From positions 124,001 to 188,000 of the forward strand of contig NZ_QTPO01000009.1 in assembly GCF_003853645.1 (NCBI RefSeq): a DNA stretch of 64,000 nucleotides, read 5' to 3'. The position numbers and the translations under genes were made by a program. Below the pieces are notes generated by a model that searched no databases, was not told the origin of the DNA, and saw nothing but the letters and a program-made list of their open reading frames with translations. Below are positions 54,598-63,800 of the stretch, in pieces; the stretch's first letter is position 1; the number at the start of each line of letters is the position of its first letter. Origin of the DNA: Burkholderia sp. Bp9143 (GTDB taxonomy: Bacteria; Pseudomonadota; Gammaproteobacteria; Burkholderiales; Burkholderiaceae).

Positions 54598-54706
54598 GGT
54601 CCTGCTCCTTTCGATGACGTTGAAGAACGGAAACGCAACGTCAGGTTAGGCGCGCATAACTATAATTAACAGTCATCAATCGATATTTCATTCATTTACA
54701 TCAGAA

Positions 54707-55564
54707 ATGAAAGTTCTCGACCTCGATGCGGTGCGCGCATTCGTGCTGGTTGCCGATCTCGCGAGCTTCACGCGCGCCGCCGACGCACTCGGCACCACGC
54801 AATCGGCCGTCAGCCTGAAGCTGAAGCGGCTCGAAGCCCACCTCGGCAAGCCGCTGCTCGCGCGCACGCCGCGTGTCGTCAAGCTGGCGGCGGACGGCGA
54901 AAACTTCCTGCCGGCCGCACGCGCGCTGCTCGACGCGCACGACCAGGCGCTCGGCGCGATTTCGGCCGGCACGCACCGCCTGTCGCTCGGCGTCAGCGAG
55001 CACGTCGCGGTGCCCGACCTGCCGGCCGTGCTGACGAGCCTGCACCGGCAGGATCCCGGGTTGTCGCTGGAAATGCATCTGGGGATGTCGGCGAACCTGC
55101 TCGCGCAATACGACGAACGGCGGCTCGACGCGGCGATCGTGCGGCACGAACCGGGCGAGGATCCGCCGCGCGACGACGGCACGCTGCTGTTTACCGAACC
55201 GCTCGCATGGCTCGCCTCGCCCGACTGGGCGCCACGAGCAGGCGACCCGCTGCCGCTCGCGGTGCTGGCCGGGCCGTGCGGCGTGCGGGCCGCCGCGCTG
55301 CGCGCGCTCGAGCATGCGGGGCGGCCGTGGCGCGAGCGCTTTACGGGCGGCGGCGTCGCGGCAGTCACGGCCGCCGCCGCGGCCGGGCTCGCGGTCTGTC
55401 CGCTGGCCCGGCGCGTCGCACCGCGCACGCTGGTCGACGTCGGCGCGAAATTCGGCTTGCCACCGCTGCCGCACTCGCAGGTCGTGCTGTATTCGCGCGT
55501 GCGCGACGCCCGCGCGGCGGCCGCACTGCGTAGGTTTTCCGACAGCATTGCAATCTCGGCGTAA
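54707..55564 (+). CDS. LysR-family regulator
   Basis: 285 residues. The N-terminal helix-turn-helix is at about 3-60 (LDAVRAFVLVADLASFTRAA followed by DALGTTQSAVSLKLKRLEAH). The remainder is the periplasmic-binding-protein-like effector domain. It is divergent from the tautomerase gene, a layout typical of LysR regulators and their targets. The intervening stretch is AT-rich (TAACTATAATTAAC), where its binding site probably lies. Confidence 0.9.
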   Translation: MKVLDLDAVRAFVLVADLASFTRAADALGTTQSAVSLKLKRLEAHLGKPLLARTPRVVKLAADGENFLPAARALLDAHDQALGAISAGTHRLSLGVSEHVAVPDLPAVLTSLHRQDPGLSLEMHLGMSANLLAQYDERRLDAAIVRHEPGEDPPRDDGTLLFTEPLAWLASPDWAPRAGDPLPLAVLAGPCGVRAAALRALEHAGRPWRERFTGGGVAAVTAAAAAGLAVCPLARRVAPRTLVDVGAKFGLPPLPHSQVVLYSRVRDARAAAALRRFSDSIAISA

Positions 55565-55605
55565 ACTAAGCGGTTTCGCCGTCCGCAATCTCCTGAAGAA
55601 TTCCG

Positions 55606-56529
55606 ATGAAGTCCGAAGCCCGCAAGCACCTCCGTGCCAACCTGCTGATGCTCGCCGCCGCCGCGATCTGGGGTTCGGCATTCGTCGCGCAACGACTGAG
55701 CCTCGACGTGATCGGGCCGTTTCTGTTTACGGGGCTGCGCTTCCTGCTCGGCGCACTGGTGCTGATCCCGCTGCTGACGTTCAACGCGGCGTCGCGCGCG
55801 CAGTTCGCGGCGATTCGCCGTGAGCCGGCATTGCTGGTGCCGGGCCTCGCGCTCGGCGTACTGCTCGCCGTATCGATCTCGCTGCAGCAGTTCGGCCTGC
55901 AGTACACGCGGGTCGCGAACGCGGGCTTCATCAGCTCGCTGTACGTCGTGATCGTGCCGCTGATGGGCGTGTTCGTCCGCCACCGGATCGGCGCCGGCAC
56001 GTGGTTCGGCGCGCTGCTCGCGGCGATCGGCCTGTACTTCCTCAGCATCGACGAGCATTTCTCGGTGCTCTACGGCGACTGGTTCCAGCTCGCCGGCGCC
56101 GTGATCATCGCTGCGCACGTGATGGCCGTCGGCCATTTCGCGAAGCGGCACGATCCGCTCGTGCTCGCATTCCTGCAGTTCGTCACGTGCGGCGCGCTGT
56201 GCCTCGCGGCCGGCCTCGCGATCGAGCCGGTCAGCGTCGCGATGCTGAAGAGCGCGCTGCCGACGCTGCTGTACGGCGGGCTGCTGTCGGTCGGCGTCGG
56301 CTATACGCTGCAGGTCGTCGCACAGCGCGATGCGGCGCCCGCGCACGCGGCCGTGATCTTCAGCATGGAAGGCGTGTTCGCGGCCATCGCCGGCTGGGCC
56401 GCGCTCGGCGAGACGCTGACGCTGCGCGCGCTGGTCGGCTGCGCGCTGATGCTGGCCGGCCTGCTCGCCTGCCAGCTGCTGCCGAACGGCGATACCCGGA
56501 AAAAGGACGAGGACGCGCTGCCGGCGTGA
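55606..56529 (+). CDS. EamA/DMT-family transporter
   Basis: Inner-membrane protein of 307 residues with ten predicted hydrophobic segments and two EamA repeats. The start LLMLAAAAIWGSAFVAQRLS and the TM3-4 region GLQYTRVANAGFISSLYVVI are characteristic. Members export metabolites such as amino acids; the substrate is not apparent here. It lies 41 bp after the LysR gene and could be in the same transcript. Confidence 0.9.
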   Translation: MKSEARKHLRANLLMLAAAAIWGSAFVAQRLSLDVIGPFLFTGLRFLLGALVLIPLLTFNAASRAQFAAIRREPALLVPGLALGVLLAVSISLQQFGLQYTRVANAGFISSLYVVIVPLMGVFVRHRIGAGTWFGALLAAIGLYFLSIDEHFSVLYGDWFQLAGAVIIAAHVMAVGHFAKRHDPLVLAFLQFVTCGALCLAAGLAIEPVSVAMLKSALPTLLYGGLLSVGVGYTLQVVAQRDAAPAHAAVIFSMEGVFAAIAGWAALGETLTLRALVGCALMLAGLLACQLLPNGDTRKKDEDALPA

Positions 56530-56542
56530 CACGCACGATCCC

Positions 56543-56548
56543 TATAAT
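56543..56548 (+). promoter_or_regulatory. -10 element before the kinase-like gene
   Basis: A perfect TATAAT, 49 bp before the GTG at 56597. No matching -35 is seen. Confidence 0.35.
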
Positions 56549-56596
56549 GGCGGTTCGCGTGATTTTCACGCCAACCGCTTCCGACAGGCCAGCTCC

Positions 56597-57376
56597 GTGA
56601 CGTCCACTCCCGTCGATCCCGCCGCCGACCTGCTGCGCGAACGCGCAGCGCACTATGCCGCCGAGGCCGCGCTGTTCCTGCGCGACCAGGCGCTGTCCAC
56701 CGCGTCGCACGACCTGCGCAGCCCGCTGAACGCGATGCACAGCTGGGCGTACGTGCTCGAGCGCCAGCTCGCCAGCGCCGACCCGAACCTGCAACGCGCG
56801 CTCGCGGGCATCCGCGCGGGGATCGACCAGCAGGTCACGCTGATCGACGACGTGCTCGACGCGCCACGCGCGGCAACGCGCACCCTCGCGATCTCCGCGC
56901 GGCCGTTCGCGCTGCGCCCGCTGCTCGACGACACGCTTGCGCTGGCGCGCTTCGCGCTCGCCGACGCCCGGCAGGTCGCCGTCGACGCGACGCTGCCCGA
57001 CGGCGCGCCGTCGCTGACCGCCGACCGCGAGCGCATCGCGCAGGCGCTCTGGACGATGCTGACGACGGCAGTCGAAGCCAGCGCCGCCGGCAGCCGCGTG
57101 ACGTTCGCATGCACGCGCGACGGCGCGCAGTGCGTCGCGCATGTCACCTGCGACGTGAACGCCGACGCCCTCGCCGATCCGGCGCTGCCGCATGCATTCG
57201 AACCGTTCGCGCGCCGCGAGATGCTGCGCCCGCGCGACGCGAAGCGCGTCGCGTCGGCGCTCGCGCTGTGCCAGCGTGTCGCACTCGCGCACGGCGGCAC
57301 CTTCACGCACACGCCGTTCGCCGACGGCACCGCCGTCACCCTCTCGCTCTCCGTCCCTTGCGAGGCGCCGGTGTAA
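56597..57376 (+). CDS. Histidine-kinase-like protein, degenerate ATPase domain
   Basis: 259 residues from a GTG start. The dimerisation region keeps a good H-box, STASHDLRSPLNAMHSWAYV, with the phospho-acceptor His38. The ATPase domain is eroded: where an N-box (NLLxNAxK) is expected there is ALWTMLTTAVEASAAGS, without the metal-binding Asn, and the DxGxG G1 box is replaced by HVTCDVNADALADP. A remnant GTFTHTPFADGTAVTLSL resembles the last strand. No sensor, membrane or receiver domain is present. It may be an inactive kinase, a phosphotransfer or scaffold protein; no response regulator is adjacent. Confidence 0.78.
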   Translation: MTSTPVDPAADLLRERAAHYAAEAALFLRDQALSTASHDLRSPLNAMHSWAYVLERQLASADPNLQRALAGIRAGIDQQVTLIDDVLDAPRAATRTLAISARPFALRPLLDDTLALARFALADARQVAVDATLPDGAPSLTADRERIAQALWTMLTTAVEASAAGSRVTFACTRDGAQCVAHVTCDVNADALADPALPHAFEPFARREMLRPRDAKRVASALALCQRVALAHGGTFTHTPFADGTAVTLSLSVPCEAPV

Positions 57377-57452
57377 GCAATCGGCCGCCCGACACATTAC
57401 ATTTTCCTTTCTGGCCCTATACTGACGGGCCTGTCATGACTGGAGCGATTCT

Positions 57453-58793
57453 TTGTTACAGATCTTCGCGCTCATCGGCGCGTTGTTCCTGGTGGCCCTG
57501 AACGGGTTTTTCGTCGCGGCCGAATTCGGCCTCGTCAAACTGCGCGCGACGCGCGTCAAGACACTTGCCCGCAAGCACGGCCTGCGCGGGCGCATCCTCG
57601 CCATCGTGCACGGCCGGCTCGACGCGTATCTGTCCGCGTGTCAGCTCGGCATCACGCTCGCGTCGCTCGGCCTCGGCTGGGTCGGCGAGCCGGCGTTCGC
57701 GGAGCTGATCGGCCCGCTGCTCGACCTGATCGGCGTGCAGTCCGAACGCATCGTGCACCTGATCTCGCTCGTGTTCGCGTTCTCGCTGATCTCGTTCCTG
57801 CACATCGTGGTCGGCGAGCTGGCGCCGAAATCGATGGCGATCCGCCAGTCGGAAAAGGTGGGCCTGTGGGTCGCGCTCCCGCTCTACGCGTTCTACTGGG
57901 CGATGTATCCAGCGATCTGGGTGCTCAACAGCAGCGCGAACGCGGTACTGAAGCTCGCGCGGCTGTCGGCCGACCACGGCGGCGATGCGCACTACTCGAC
58001 CGACGAACTGAAGCTGATCCTGCGCAGCCGTCGCAGCGCGGGCAACGCGGCCCAGCCGGCGCGCGGCACATACACCAACGACGAGTGGAACACGCTCGCG
58101 CATTCGCTCGATTTCTCGTCGATGACGGTGTCGGACCTGATGCGGCCGGCGCATGAAATGATCGGGCTGCGCCGCGACCTGCCGCTGCCCGACAACATGG
58201 AAATCGTCGCGCGGCACCGCTTCAGCCGCTATCCACTGTTCGAGGATGCGTCGCGCGAACAGGTGAGCGGGCTGATCCACCTGAAGGACCTGCTGCTCGC
58301 GCGTCACGCCGGTGCGGCGCTCGAGGACCTGTCCGACTACGTGCGCCCGGTGCAGTACGTGAAACCCGACACGCCGGCGCTGGAGCTGTTCCGCCGCTTC
58401 CGCAAGGGCGCGCCGCACTTCGCGCTGGTCGGCAACAAGGGCGCGAAGCCGATCGGCTTCCTGACGCTCGACAACCTGCTCGGTGCGCTGGTCGGCCAAA
58501 TCCACGACGAGTTCCGTCAGGGCGACGCGGACTGGAGCCGCCTCGACGACGGCACGCTGATGGGCAAGGGCAGCCTGCCCGTCGTGTCGCTCGAGCAGGC
58601 GCTCGGCATCGACATCGACGAAGGGCGTGCGGAATCGGTCGGCGGCCTGGTGATCCAGGCGTTGAGCGATCTGCCGACCGAAGGGCAGCGCGTGTCGTTC
58701 GATCGCTTCGACGTCGTCGTGAAGAAGATGAACGGTCCGCGCATCGTGCTGGTGCGCGTCTATCCGAAGATCGCGAAGGAGGCCGACGAATGA
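57453..58793 (+). CDS. CNNM/CorC-type membrane protein (DUF21, CBS, CorC_HlyC)
   Basis: 446 residues. The TTG start at 57453 is chosen because GGAG lies 7 bp upstream and it begins the first membrane helix (LQIFALIGALFLVALNGFFV). Domains: DUF21 transmembrane region (about 1-190), a paired CBS domain (about 215-340, TVSDLMRPAHEMIGLRRDLP) and a C-terminal CorC_HlyC domain (about 360-440). This family, called hemolysin-like or TlyC, is linked to magnesium and cobalt efflux. The function here is inferred from domains. Confidence 0.92.
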   Translation: MLQIFALIGALFLVALNGFFVAAEFGLVKLRATRVKTLARKHGLRGRILAIVHGRLDAYLSACQLGITLASLGLGWVGEPAFAELIGPLLDLIGVQSERIVHLISLVFAFSLISFLHIVVGELAPKSMAIRQSEKVGLWVALPLYAFYWAMYPAIWVLNSSANAVLKLARLSADHGGDAHYSTDELKLILRSRRSAGNAAQPARGTYTNDEWNTLAHSLDFSSMTVSDLMRPAHEMIGLRRDLPLPDNMEIVARHRFSRYPLFEDASREQVSGLIHLKDLLLARHAGAALEDLSDYVRPVQYVKPDTPALELFRRFRKGAPHFALVGNKGAKPIGFLTLDNLLGALVGQIHDEFRQGDADWSRLDDGTLMGKGSLPVVSLEQALGIDIDEGRAESVGGLVIQALSDLPTEGQRVSFDRFDVVVKKMNGPRIVLVRVYPKIAKEADE

Positions 58794-58815
58794 CGGCCGC
58801 CGCGCGCCGCGCGCG

Positions 58816-59400
58816 ATGAGTCCGACGCTGCCGCGCTGCTGCGTGATCACGCCGGAGCCGGCGTCCACGTCGGCCAACGATTGCCGCGTGTTTCTCGACC
58901 GGTTGTCGGCCGTGCTCGCGCGTGGCGAAACGCTCGTCCAGTTGCGCGTGAAGTCGTTCGACGCGACCGCATTCGCGCGGCTGGCCGCCGACGCGCTCGC
59001 GCGCTGCGACGCGGCCGGCGCGCAACTGATGCTCAACGGGCCGATCGACGCGGCCGGCGTGATGCGACTCGACGGCGCGGGCTGGCACCTCGACGGCGCC
59101 GCGCTGCGCGCCGTCGCGCAACGGCCGCTGCCGGCCACGCGCCGCGTGTCGGCCGCCTGCCATGCGGCCGACGATCTCGTGCTGGCCGCGCGCGCGGGCG
59201 TGGATTTCGTCACGCTGTCGCCCGTGTTGCCGACGCTCAGCCATCCCGGCGCGCCGACGCTCGGCTGGACACAATTCGCCGCGTTGGCCGCGCAGGCCAC
59301 GATGCCCGTCTATGCGCTCGGCGGCATGACGCGCGCGCATCTCGACGACGCGCGCCGCCACGGCGCGTACGGCGTCGCAGGCATTCGCAGCTTCTGGTAA
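58816..59400 (+). CDS. ThiE/TenI-like thiamine-phosphate-synthase family protein
   Basis: 194 residues with the TIM-barrel fold of ThiE/TenI. The late motif DFVTLSPVLPTLSHPGAPTL and YALGGM correspond to conserved ThiE segments, and SAACHAADD resembles the SCH stretch. Phosphate-binding features are partial, so it may be TenI-like (isomerase) rather than a full synthase. It follows the CNNM gene by 22 bp. No other thiamine gene is nearby. Confidence 0.8.
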   Translation: MSPTLPRCCVITPEPASTSANDCRVFLDRLSAVLARGETLVQLRVKSFDATAFARLAADALARCDAAGAQLMLNGPIDAAGVMRLDGAGWHLDGAALRAVAQRPLPATRRVSAACHAADDLVLAARAGVDFVTLSPVLPTLSHPGAPTLGWTQFAALAAQATMPVYALGGMTRAHLDDARRHGAYGVAGIRSFW

Positions 59401-59437
59401 GGGCGGCCGGGCGCCCCAGCACCCGGCCTTCCGGGCA

Positions 59438-61087
59438 TCACACGCGCGGATCGGGACGCATGGCGCGCCATGCACTGTCGTCGATCCGGCGCACGTCGTG
59501 GGTCAGCGCGTAACGGTTGACGTCACCCGTCAGCCATGCAACGAGCGAATACGGCGGCAACTCCCCTTCATCGACCCGGTCGCGTGCACGTGCCGGCGTC
59601 TCGAACACGACCTGCCCTCTCGGCGCATCGAACGGCACCGCGTCGGGCGACAGGTTCAGTGCGATGGTCAACGTCTCGTCATCGGCGAGCCGCCATGACG
59701 CCAGCAGCGCATCGGCATCGCCGTCACCGCTCGCCTTCAGCGTATGCGCGTCCTGCGGCCGGCAATCGGACAACCGCGGCGCAATCAGCTTCGCGCGCAC
59801 CGCGAGCGCCGACTGCACGAAGTGCGCGCGATCGACATCGCGCGCGGTTTCGTCGAAGATCAGCGGGATCTGCGGCGTGAGCAGCGACAGCGCAAGCGCC
59901 GCGAGGCCCGGGTCTGGCTCGTGGTCGCCATGCTCGCTCTCGTGCCATGCACCGTCGGACAGCACCAGCGACGTCAGCGACAGCCCTTCGGCGCATGGGC
60001 CGTCGCCCGTCGTGGCCGGCTGGAACGCCGCGCCGGCCGCGGTCAGCGCGCGAGCGAGCGTGTGGATCGACTGGTGGGGTGAAATCCCTTCGTGAGCCGA
60101 CGCGTCGCGCCCCGTCAGCCGATGCAGCGCGCGTTCTCCGCAACCGTTCCACTGCGCATCGAAATGCGTATCGGCCAGATGCACCGGATGACGCTCGCTG
60201 CCGAGCACGAGGTGGATCATCCGGTCGACCGGCACGGCCGCGCGCACGCGGTCGGCGATCTCGCGCAGCCACGACGTGCCGATCCGGTCGGCCTCGCGCA
60301 GCCGCAGGCCGTCGCAACGGTATTCGTCGATCCAGTACAGCGCGTTGTCGCAGAAGAAGTCGCAGACTTCCGGATGGTCGAGCGCAAGCGGCGGCGCCTG
60401 CAGCGGATCGTCGCGCGTATGGAAGAACGGCACCGCGTAATGGCGCAGTGCGTCGGTGCCGCTGCCGAAGCGCGCGTAATCGAGTTCCAGCAGCACCGCG
60501 AGACCGTAGCCGTGCGCGTCGTCGATCAGTGCCTTCAGCGCGTCGGGGCCGCCCTCGGCCGCGAGCGGCGCGAACGGCAGGCTGTCGTGCGGCGACGCGA
60601 GCAACTCCAGCGCGGTCACGCCGAGATGCGCGAGCTGCGGCAACCGGCGGCGCACGCCGTCGAAGCCGCCCACCGCGTGCGGACGAATCGCGTACAGCGC
60701 GATGTCTTCCCACGGGCGTCCACGCCAGAACGTGTTGCGCCACGTGAACGCGCGCGGATCGACGACCTCGCTCGAGCCGTTGAGCCCGTCGGGTTGCGAA
60801 CGCGATGCGGGATCGGGAATCGACGCGACATCGTCGAGCCGGTAACGGTAACGCGCGCCCGCACCGCATTCGGCGAACACTTCGAACCAGTGCGGACCGG
60901 CGGCCGTCATCGGGACGAGCGTCGGGCCGTTGCCGGTATCGAGTTCGAGCTGAACATGCGTGCTGCCCGGCGCCCACACGCGGAAATGCGTGCGCGGCGT
61001 CGTACCGAGCGCGCCGCAGGGCTGCGCGCCGGACGGCAGGCAGTGAATGTAGTGCTGCGCATACGGATCGTGCGGACAATCTGACAT
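59438..61087 (-). CDS. TreZ-like GH13 protein lacking catalytic residues
   Basis: 549 residues; the ATG at 61087 has GAGGAG 6 bp upstream. The layout matches malto-oligosyltrehalose trehalohydrolase: N-terminal E-set domain (FRVWAPGSTHVQLEL), TIM barrel and a C-terminal beta domain (DDETLTIALNLSPDAVPFDA). The catalytic motifs are lost: region I DxxYNH appears as ELDYARFG, region II GLRLDAVH as GLRLREAD (nucleophile Asp replaced by Arg264, His by Asp267), region III Glu as Gly296 in HLVLGSERH, and the C-terminal barrel motif FMGEEW as IFDETARD. The scaffold is otherwise conserved (FFCDNALYWIDEYRCDGLRL). No treS, treY or glgX is adjacent. Hydrolysis is unlikely; a binding or regulatory role is possible. 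Confidence 0.82.
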   Translation of the reverse strand: MSDCPHDPYAQHYIHCLPSGAQPCGALGTTPRTHFRVWAPGSTHVQLELDTGNGPTLVPMTAAGPHWFEVFAECGAGARYRYRLDDVASIPDPASRSQPDGLNGSSEVVDPRAFTWRNTFWRGRPWEDIALYAIRPHAVGGFDGVRRRLPQLAHLGVTALELLASPHDSLPFAPLAAEGGPDALKALIDDAHGYGLAVLLELDYARFGSGTDALRHYAVPFFHTRDDPLQAPPLALDHPEVCDFFCDNALYWIDEYRCDGLRLREADRIGTSWLREIADRVRAAVPVDRMIHLVLGSERHPVHLADTHFDAQWNGCGERALHRLTGRDASAHEGISPHQSIHTLARALTAAGAAFQPATTGDGPCAEGLSLTSLVLSDGAWHESEHGDHEPDPGLAALALSLLTPQIPLIFDETARDVDRAHFVQSALAVRAKLIAPRLSDCRPQDAHTLKASGDGDADALLASWRLADDETLTIALNLSPDAVPFDAPRGQVVFETPARARDRVDEGELPPYSLVAWLTGDVNRYALTHDVRRIDDSAWRAMRPDPRV

Positions 61088-61389
61088 CATGCGCTCCTCG
61101 TGCGTGCCGAGCGGCATGGCCGCGCGATCCCGCGCGGCGCATCGGGGCCCGGCATGCGACGGCCAGGCAGGGGGGAACAAAAGTATGCGCCGGATTCACG
61201 ATCGTGACGCATCGAATCCTCGCATTTTTAAATACGAATCGACCCCGGCAACGTTTGCGCGCGATGCGCGCCGAGTCGGGTAGTCCGCATACCGGAATGG
61301 CCGCTCGCCTTGTTGCGCCGCAGCCCCGCGCATACGCTCGGTGCGATGCGCGTGGACAACCCGTCCACGCCGAATTCGAGGAATCCGCC

Positions 61390-62100
61390 ATGTCGCTCCC
61401 CACCAGCGCCGCGAAGTTCGATCCGGTACGCGCGCACGAATACGCCGAGCAATCCCGCATCGCGCTCGCCGGCTACGACGCGTGCCACGAGCTCGCCGCG
61501 TGCATGCTCGCGTCGGCGATCGGCGTGCCCGAGGCGCGACTCCTCGTCGTGGGGGCAGGCGGCACGGGGCAGGAAATCTGCGTGCCCGCCGCGCTCGAAC
61601 CGGGCTGGCAGTTTACGGCCGTCGATCCGTCCGCGCCGATGCTCGCGCTCGCGCGTGCCAACGTCGAAGCGGCGGGTTTCGCCGCACGCACGCAATTCGT
61701 CGAGGCCGGCGTCGAGGCACTGCCCGATACGCCGGCCTTCGACGGCGCGACGCTGATCGGCGTGCTGCATCACGTCCCCGGCGACACGGCGAAGGCCGCG
61801 CTGCTGGACGCGATCGCGCGCCGCCTGAAGCCCGGCGCACCGCTCGTGATCGCGGGCAACTGTCGTCGCTACGCGGACCACCCTCGCCTGCTCGACGCGT
61901 GGCGGCAGCGCTGGCGGATGAAGGGCGCGACGCCCGACGCCGTGCGTGCGCAGCTTGCGAAAATCCTGCAGGGCGCGGATCCGCCGGTGGCCGAGGAAGC
62001 CGTGTTCGCGTTGCTGCACGATGCGGGCTTCGACGCGCCGCTGCGCTTTTTCTCGAGCCTGTTCTGGGGTGCGTGGATCGCGGCGCGGCGCGGCGCGTGA
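61390..62100 (+). CDS. SAM-dependent class I methyltransferase
   Basis: 236 residues. Motif I is LLVVGAGGTGQEICVPAALE, a standard SAM-binding loop, followed by motif II in FTAVDPSAPMLALARANVEA and ATLIGVLHHVPGD. The target is unknown. The gene is divergent from the TreZ-like gene with about 300 bp between starts. The C-terminal aromatic-rich tail (LRFFSSLFWGAWIAARR) may contact a hydrophobic substrate. Confidence 0.88.
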   Translation: MSLPTSAAKFDPVRAHEYAEQSRIALAGYDACHELAACMLASAIGVPEARLLVVGAGGTGQEICVPAALEPGWQFTAVDPSAPMLALARANVEAAGFAARTQFVEAGVEALPDTPAFDGATLIGVLHHVPGDTAKAALLDAIARRLKPGAPLVIAGNCRRYADHPRLLDAWRQRWRMKGATPDAVRAQLAKILQGADPPVAEEAVFALLHDAGFDAPLRFFSSLFWGAWIAARRGA

Positions 62101-62222
62101 TGGCGCGCGGCGACGGTGGCCGGCATCCGGCGATCGCGCGCCTTCTCGACACGATCCACGCGCGGCCCGCCCGTCGCAGTGCGCCCGAACGCGGTCCGGA
62201 CGAACTGCCCACGTAATCCGCG

Positions 62223-62876
62223 TCAGCCCAGCAACCCTGCCGCGACGTTGATCGACAGTCCGAGCACGGCCATGTTGAAGTAGAACGACAGGATCGACTG
62301 CGCAAGCACCGCGCGGCGCGCGGCGCGGTTCGCGAGCGACACGTCGGCCGTCTGCGATGCGACCGCGATCGTAAACGCGAAATACAGGAAATCCCAGTAG
62401 TCGGGCTCGGGGTTGCGGTCGGGGAATCGCAGTGCGCGATCGCTGCCCGGCGAGCCGTAATAGAGCCGCGCATAGTGCAGCGTGAAGATCGTCGGGATCA
62501 GGAACCACGCACCGAACAGCGTCGCGCCCGTGACCGCGTAATGGCCGAGCCCGGCGCGAAAGCCGACGTTCTTCACGGTGGCGAGCTCGATCGCGATCGC
62601 GGCCACGCTCGCGACCGTCGCGATGCAGATGACCGTCAGCACGGTCGTCGCGCTCTCGTCCTCGCGGATCGCGATCTCGCGCACCTGGTGATGATGCGCG
62701 GTGACCATGCGCACCCACATCAACACGAGATACAGCCAGACCGTGCAATCCCAGCCAATCAGCGCACGCGCGGTCGGCCTCAGCTGAAACGGCAGCAGCA
62801 CCGCGCACAGCACGCCCGCGACGAAGGCGGCAACCATGCGCGGCCGGTTGCGTAATACCTGCGGATAAAGCGTCAT
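62223..62876 (-). CDS. DUF1345 membrane protein
   Basis: 217 residues with about five hydrophobic segments. The conserved segment [20 protein letters not shown] and [20 protein letters not shown] are typical of DUF1345. The function is unknown. It is convergent with the methyltransferase gene. Confidence 0.85.
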   Translation of the reverse strand: MTLYPQVLRNRPRMVAAFVAGVLCAVLLPFQLRPTARALIGWDCTVWLYLVLMWVRMVTAHHHQVREIAIREDESATTVLTVICIATVASVAAIAIELATVKNVGFRAGLGHYAVTGATLFGAWFLIPTIFTLHYARLYYGSPGSDRALRFPDRNPEPDYWDFLYFAFTIAVASQTADVSLANRAARRAVLAQSILSFYFNMAVLGLSINVAAGLLG

Positions 62877-63012
62877 CGCGTGATTCCGAAAGCGAATGGA
62901 AAGGTTGTGGCCGGCATGCGAACGGCCCGCAGCGCCGCGCCGGCGGGTACCGCCCCGATTATCGCCATTCCTGCATGACGTTGCGATGGGCTTGAGCGCC
63001 TAAGATATCGGC

Positions 63013-63738
63013 ATGACTCCCGTCCTTTGCCACCATCCCGCGAACGCGGCCGGCCGCGACTTCGTCGTCGGCGATCTGCACGGCTGCGTGGATGTGCTGC
63101 GCGCGCTGCTGCACGACATCGGCTTCGACCCGGCTCGCGACCGGCTGTTCTCGGTCGGCGATCTCGTCGACCGCGGCCCCGCGTCCGAAACCGCGCTCGA
63201 GCTGCTCGACCGCCCGTGGTGCCATGTGGTGCGCGGCAATCACGAAGAAGTGCTGAGCCTCGTATCGCACGGCAAGCTGTCGCCCGAGGCGTGGCGCGGG
63301 ATCGGCGGCGACTGGGGCGCCGATCTCCCGCCGGAACGGCTGCACGCGCATGCGGCGCGCGTCGACGCGCTGCCGCTCGTGCGCGTGGTCGGCGACGGCC
63401 CCGCGCGCTTCAACGTGCTGCATGCGGAATTTTTCGGTCCGGACGCCGAACTCGACACGGGCAGCTATTCGCCCGACGTGCGCGAGCGGCTGATCTGGGG
63501 GCGCGACCTGGTCCAGGGGCTCGCCGACCCGGCCCGGCAGGCCGGCCTGTCGCTGACCTGCACCGGCCACACGCCCGTGCGCGTGCCGCAGCGCATCGGC
63601 GCGCAATGGTTCATCGACACCGGCGCGTTCGCACCGTCCGGACGCCTGACGATCGTCGAACCGCGAACGGGCGAGACGTGGTCGCTCACCCAGGCCGACG
63701 CGCGCGCACGTCATGCGGGCGACCTGCCGCTGCCCTAG
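63013..63738 (+). CDS. Calcineurin-like serine/threonine phosphatase (PrpA type)
   Basis: Metallophosphoesterase of 241 residues. Metal-binding motifs are complete: GDLHG at 20-24 (Asp21, His23), GDLVDRG at 49-55 (Asp50) and GNHE at 75-78 (Asn76, His77). CTGHTPVRVPQ supplies the late His. The order and length match the PrpA/lambda phosphatase group, which removes phosphate from proteins or diadenosine polyphosphates. It is transcribed alone. Confidence 0.92.
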   Translation: MTPVLCHHPANAAGRDFVVGDLHGCVDVLRALLHDIGFDPARDRLFSVGDLVDRGPASETALELLDRPWCHVVRGNHEEVLSLVSHGKLSPEAWRGIGGDWGADLPPERLHAHAARVDALPLVRVVGDGPARFNVLHAEFFGPDAELDTGSYSPDVRERLIWGRDLVQGLADPARQAGLSLTCTGHTPVRVPQRIGAQWFIDTGAFAPSGRLTIVEPRTGETWSLTQADARARHAGDLPLP

Positions 63739-63800
63739 GGTCTTCTGTTCACGCCAATGACGGGGCCCATACCCGCGCGTTTGCGTGCGCGAGCACAGTG

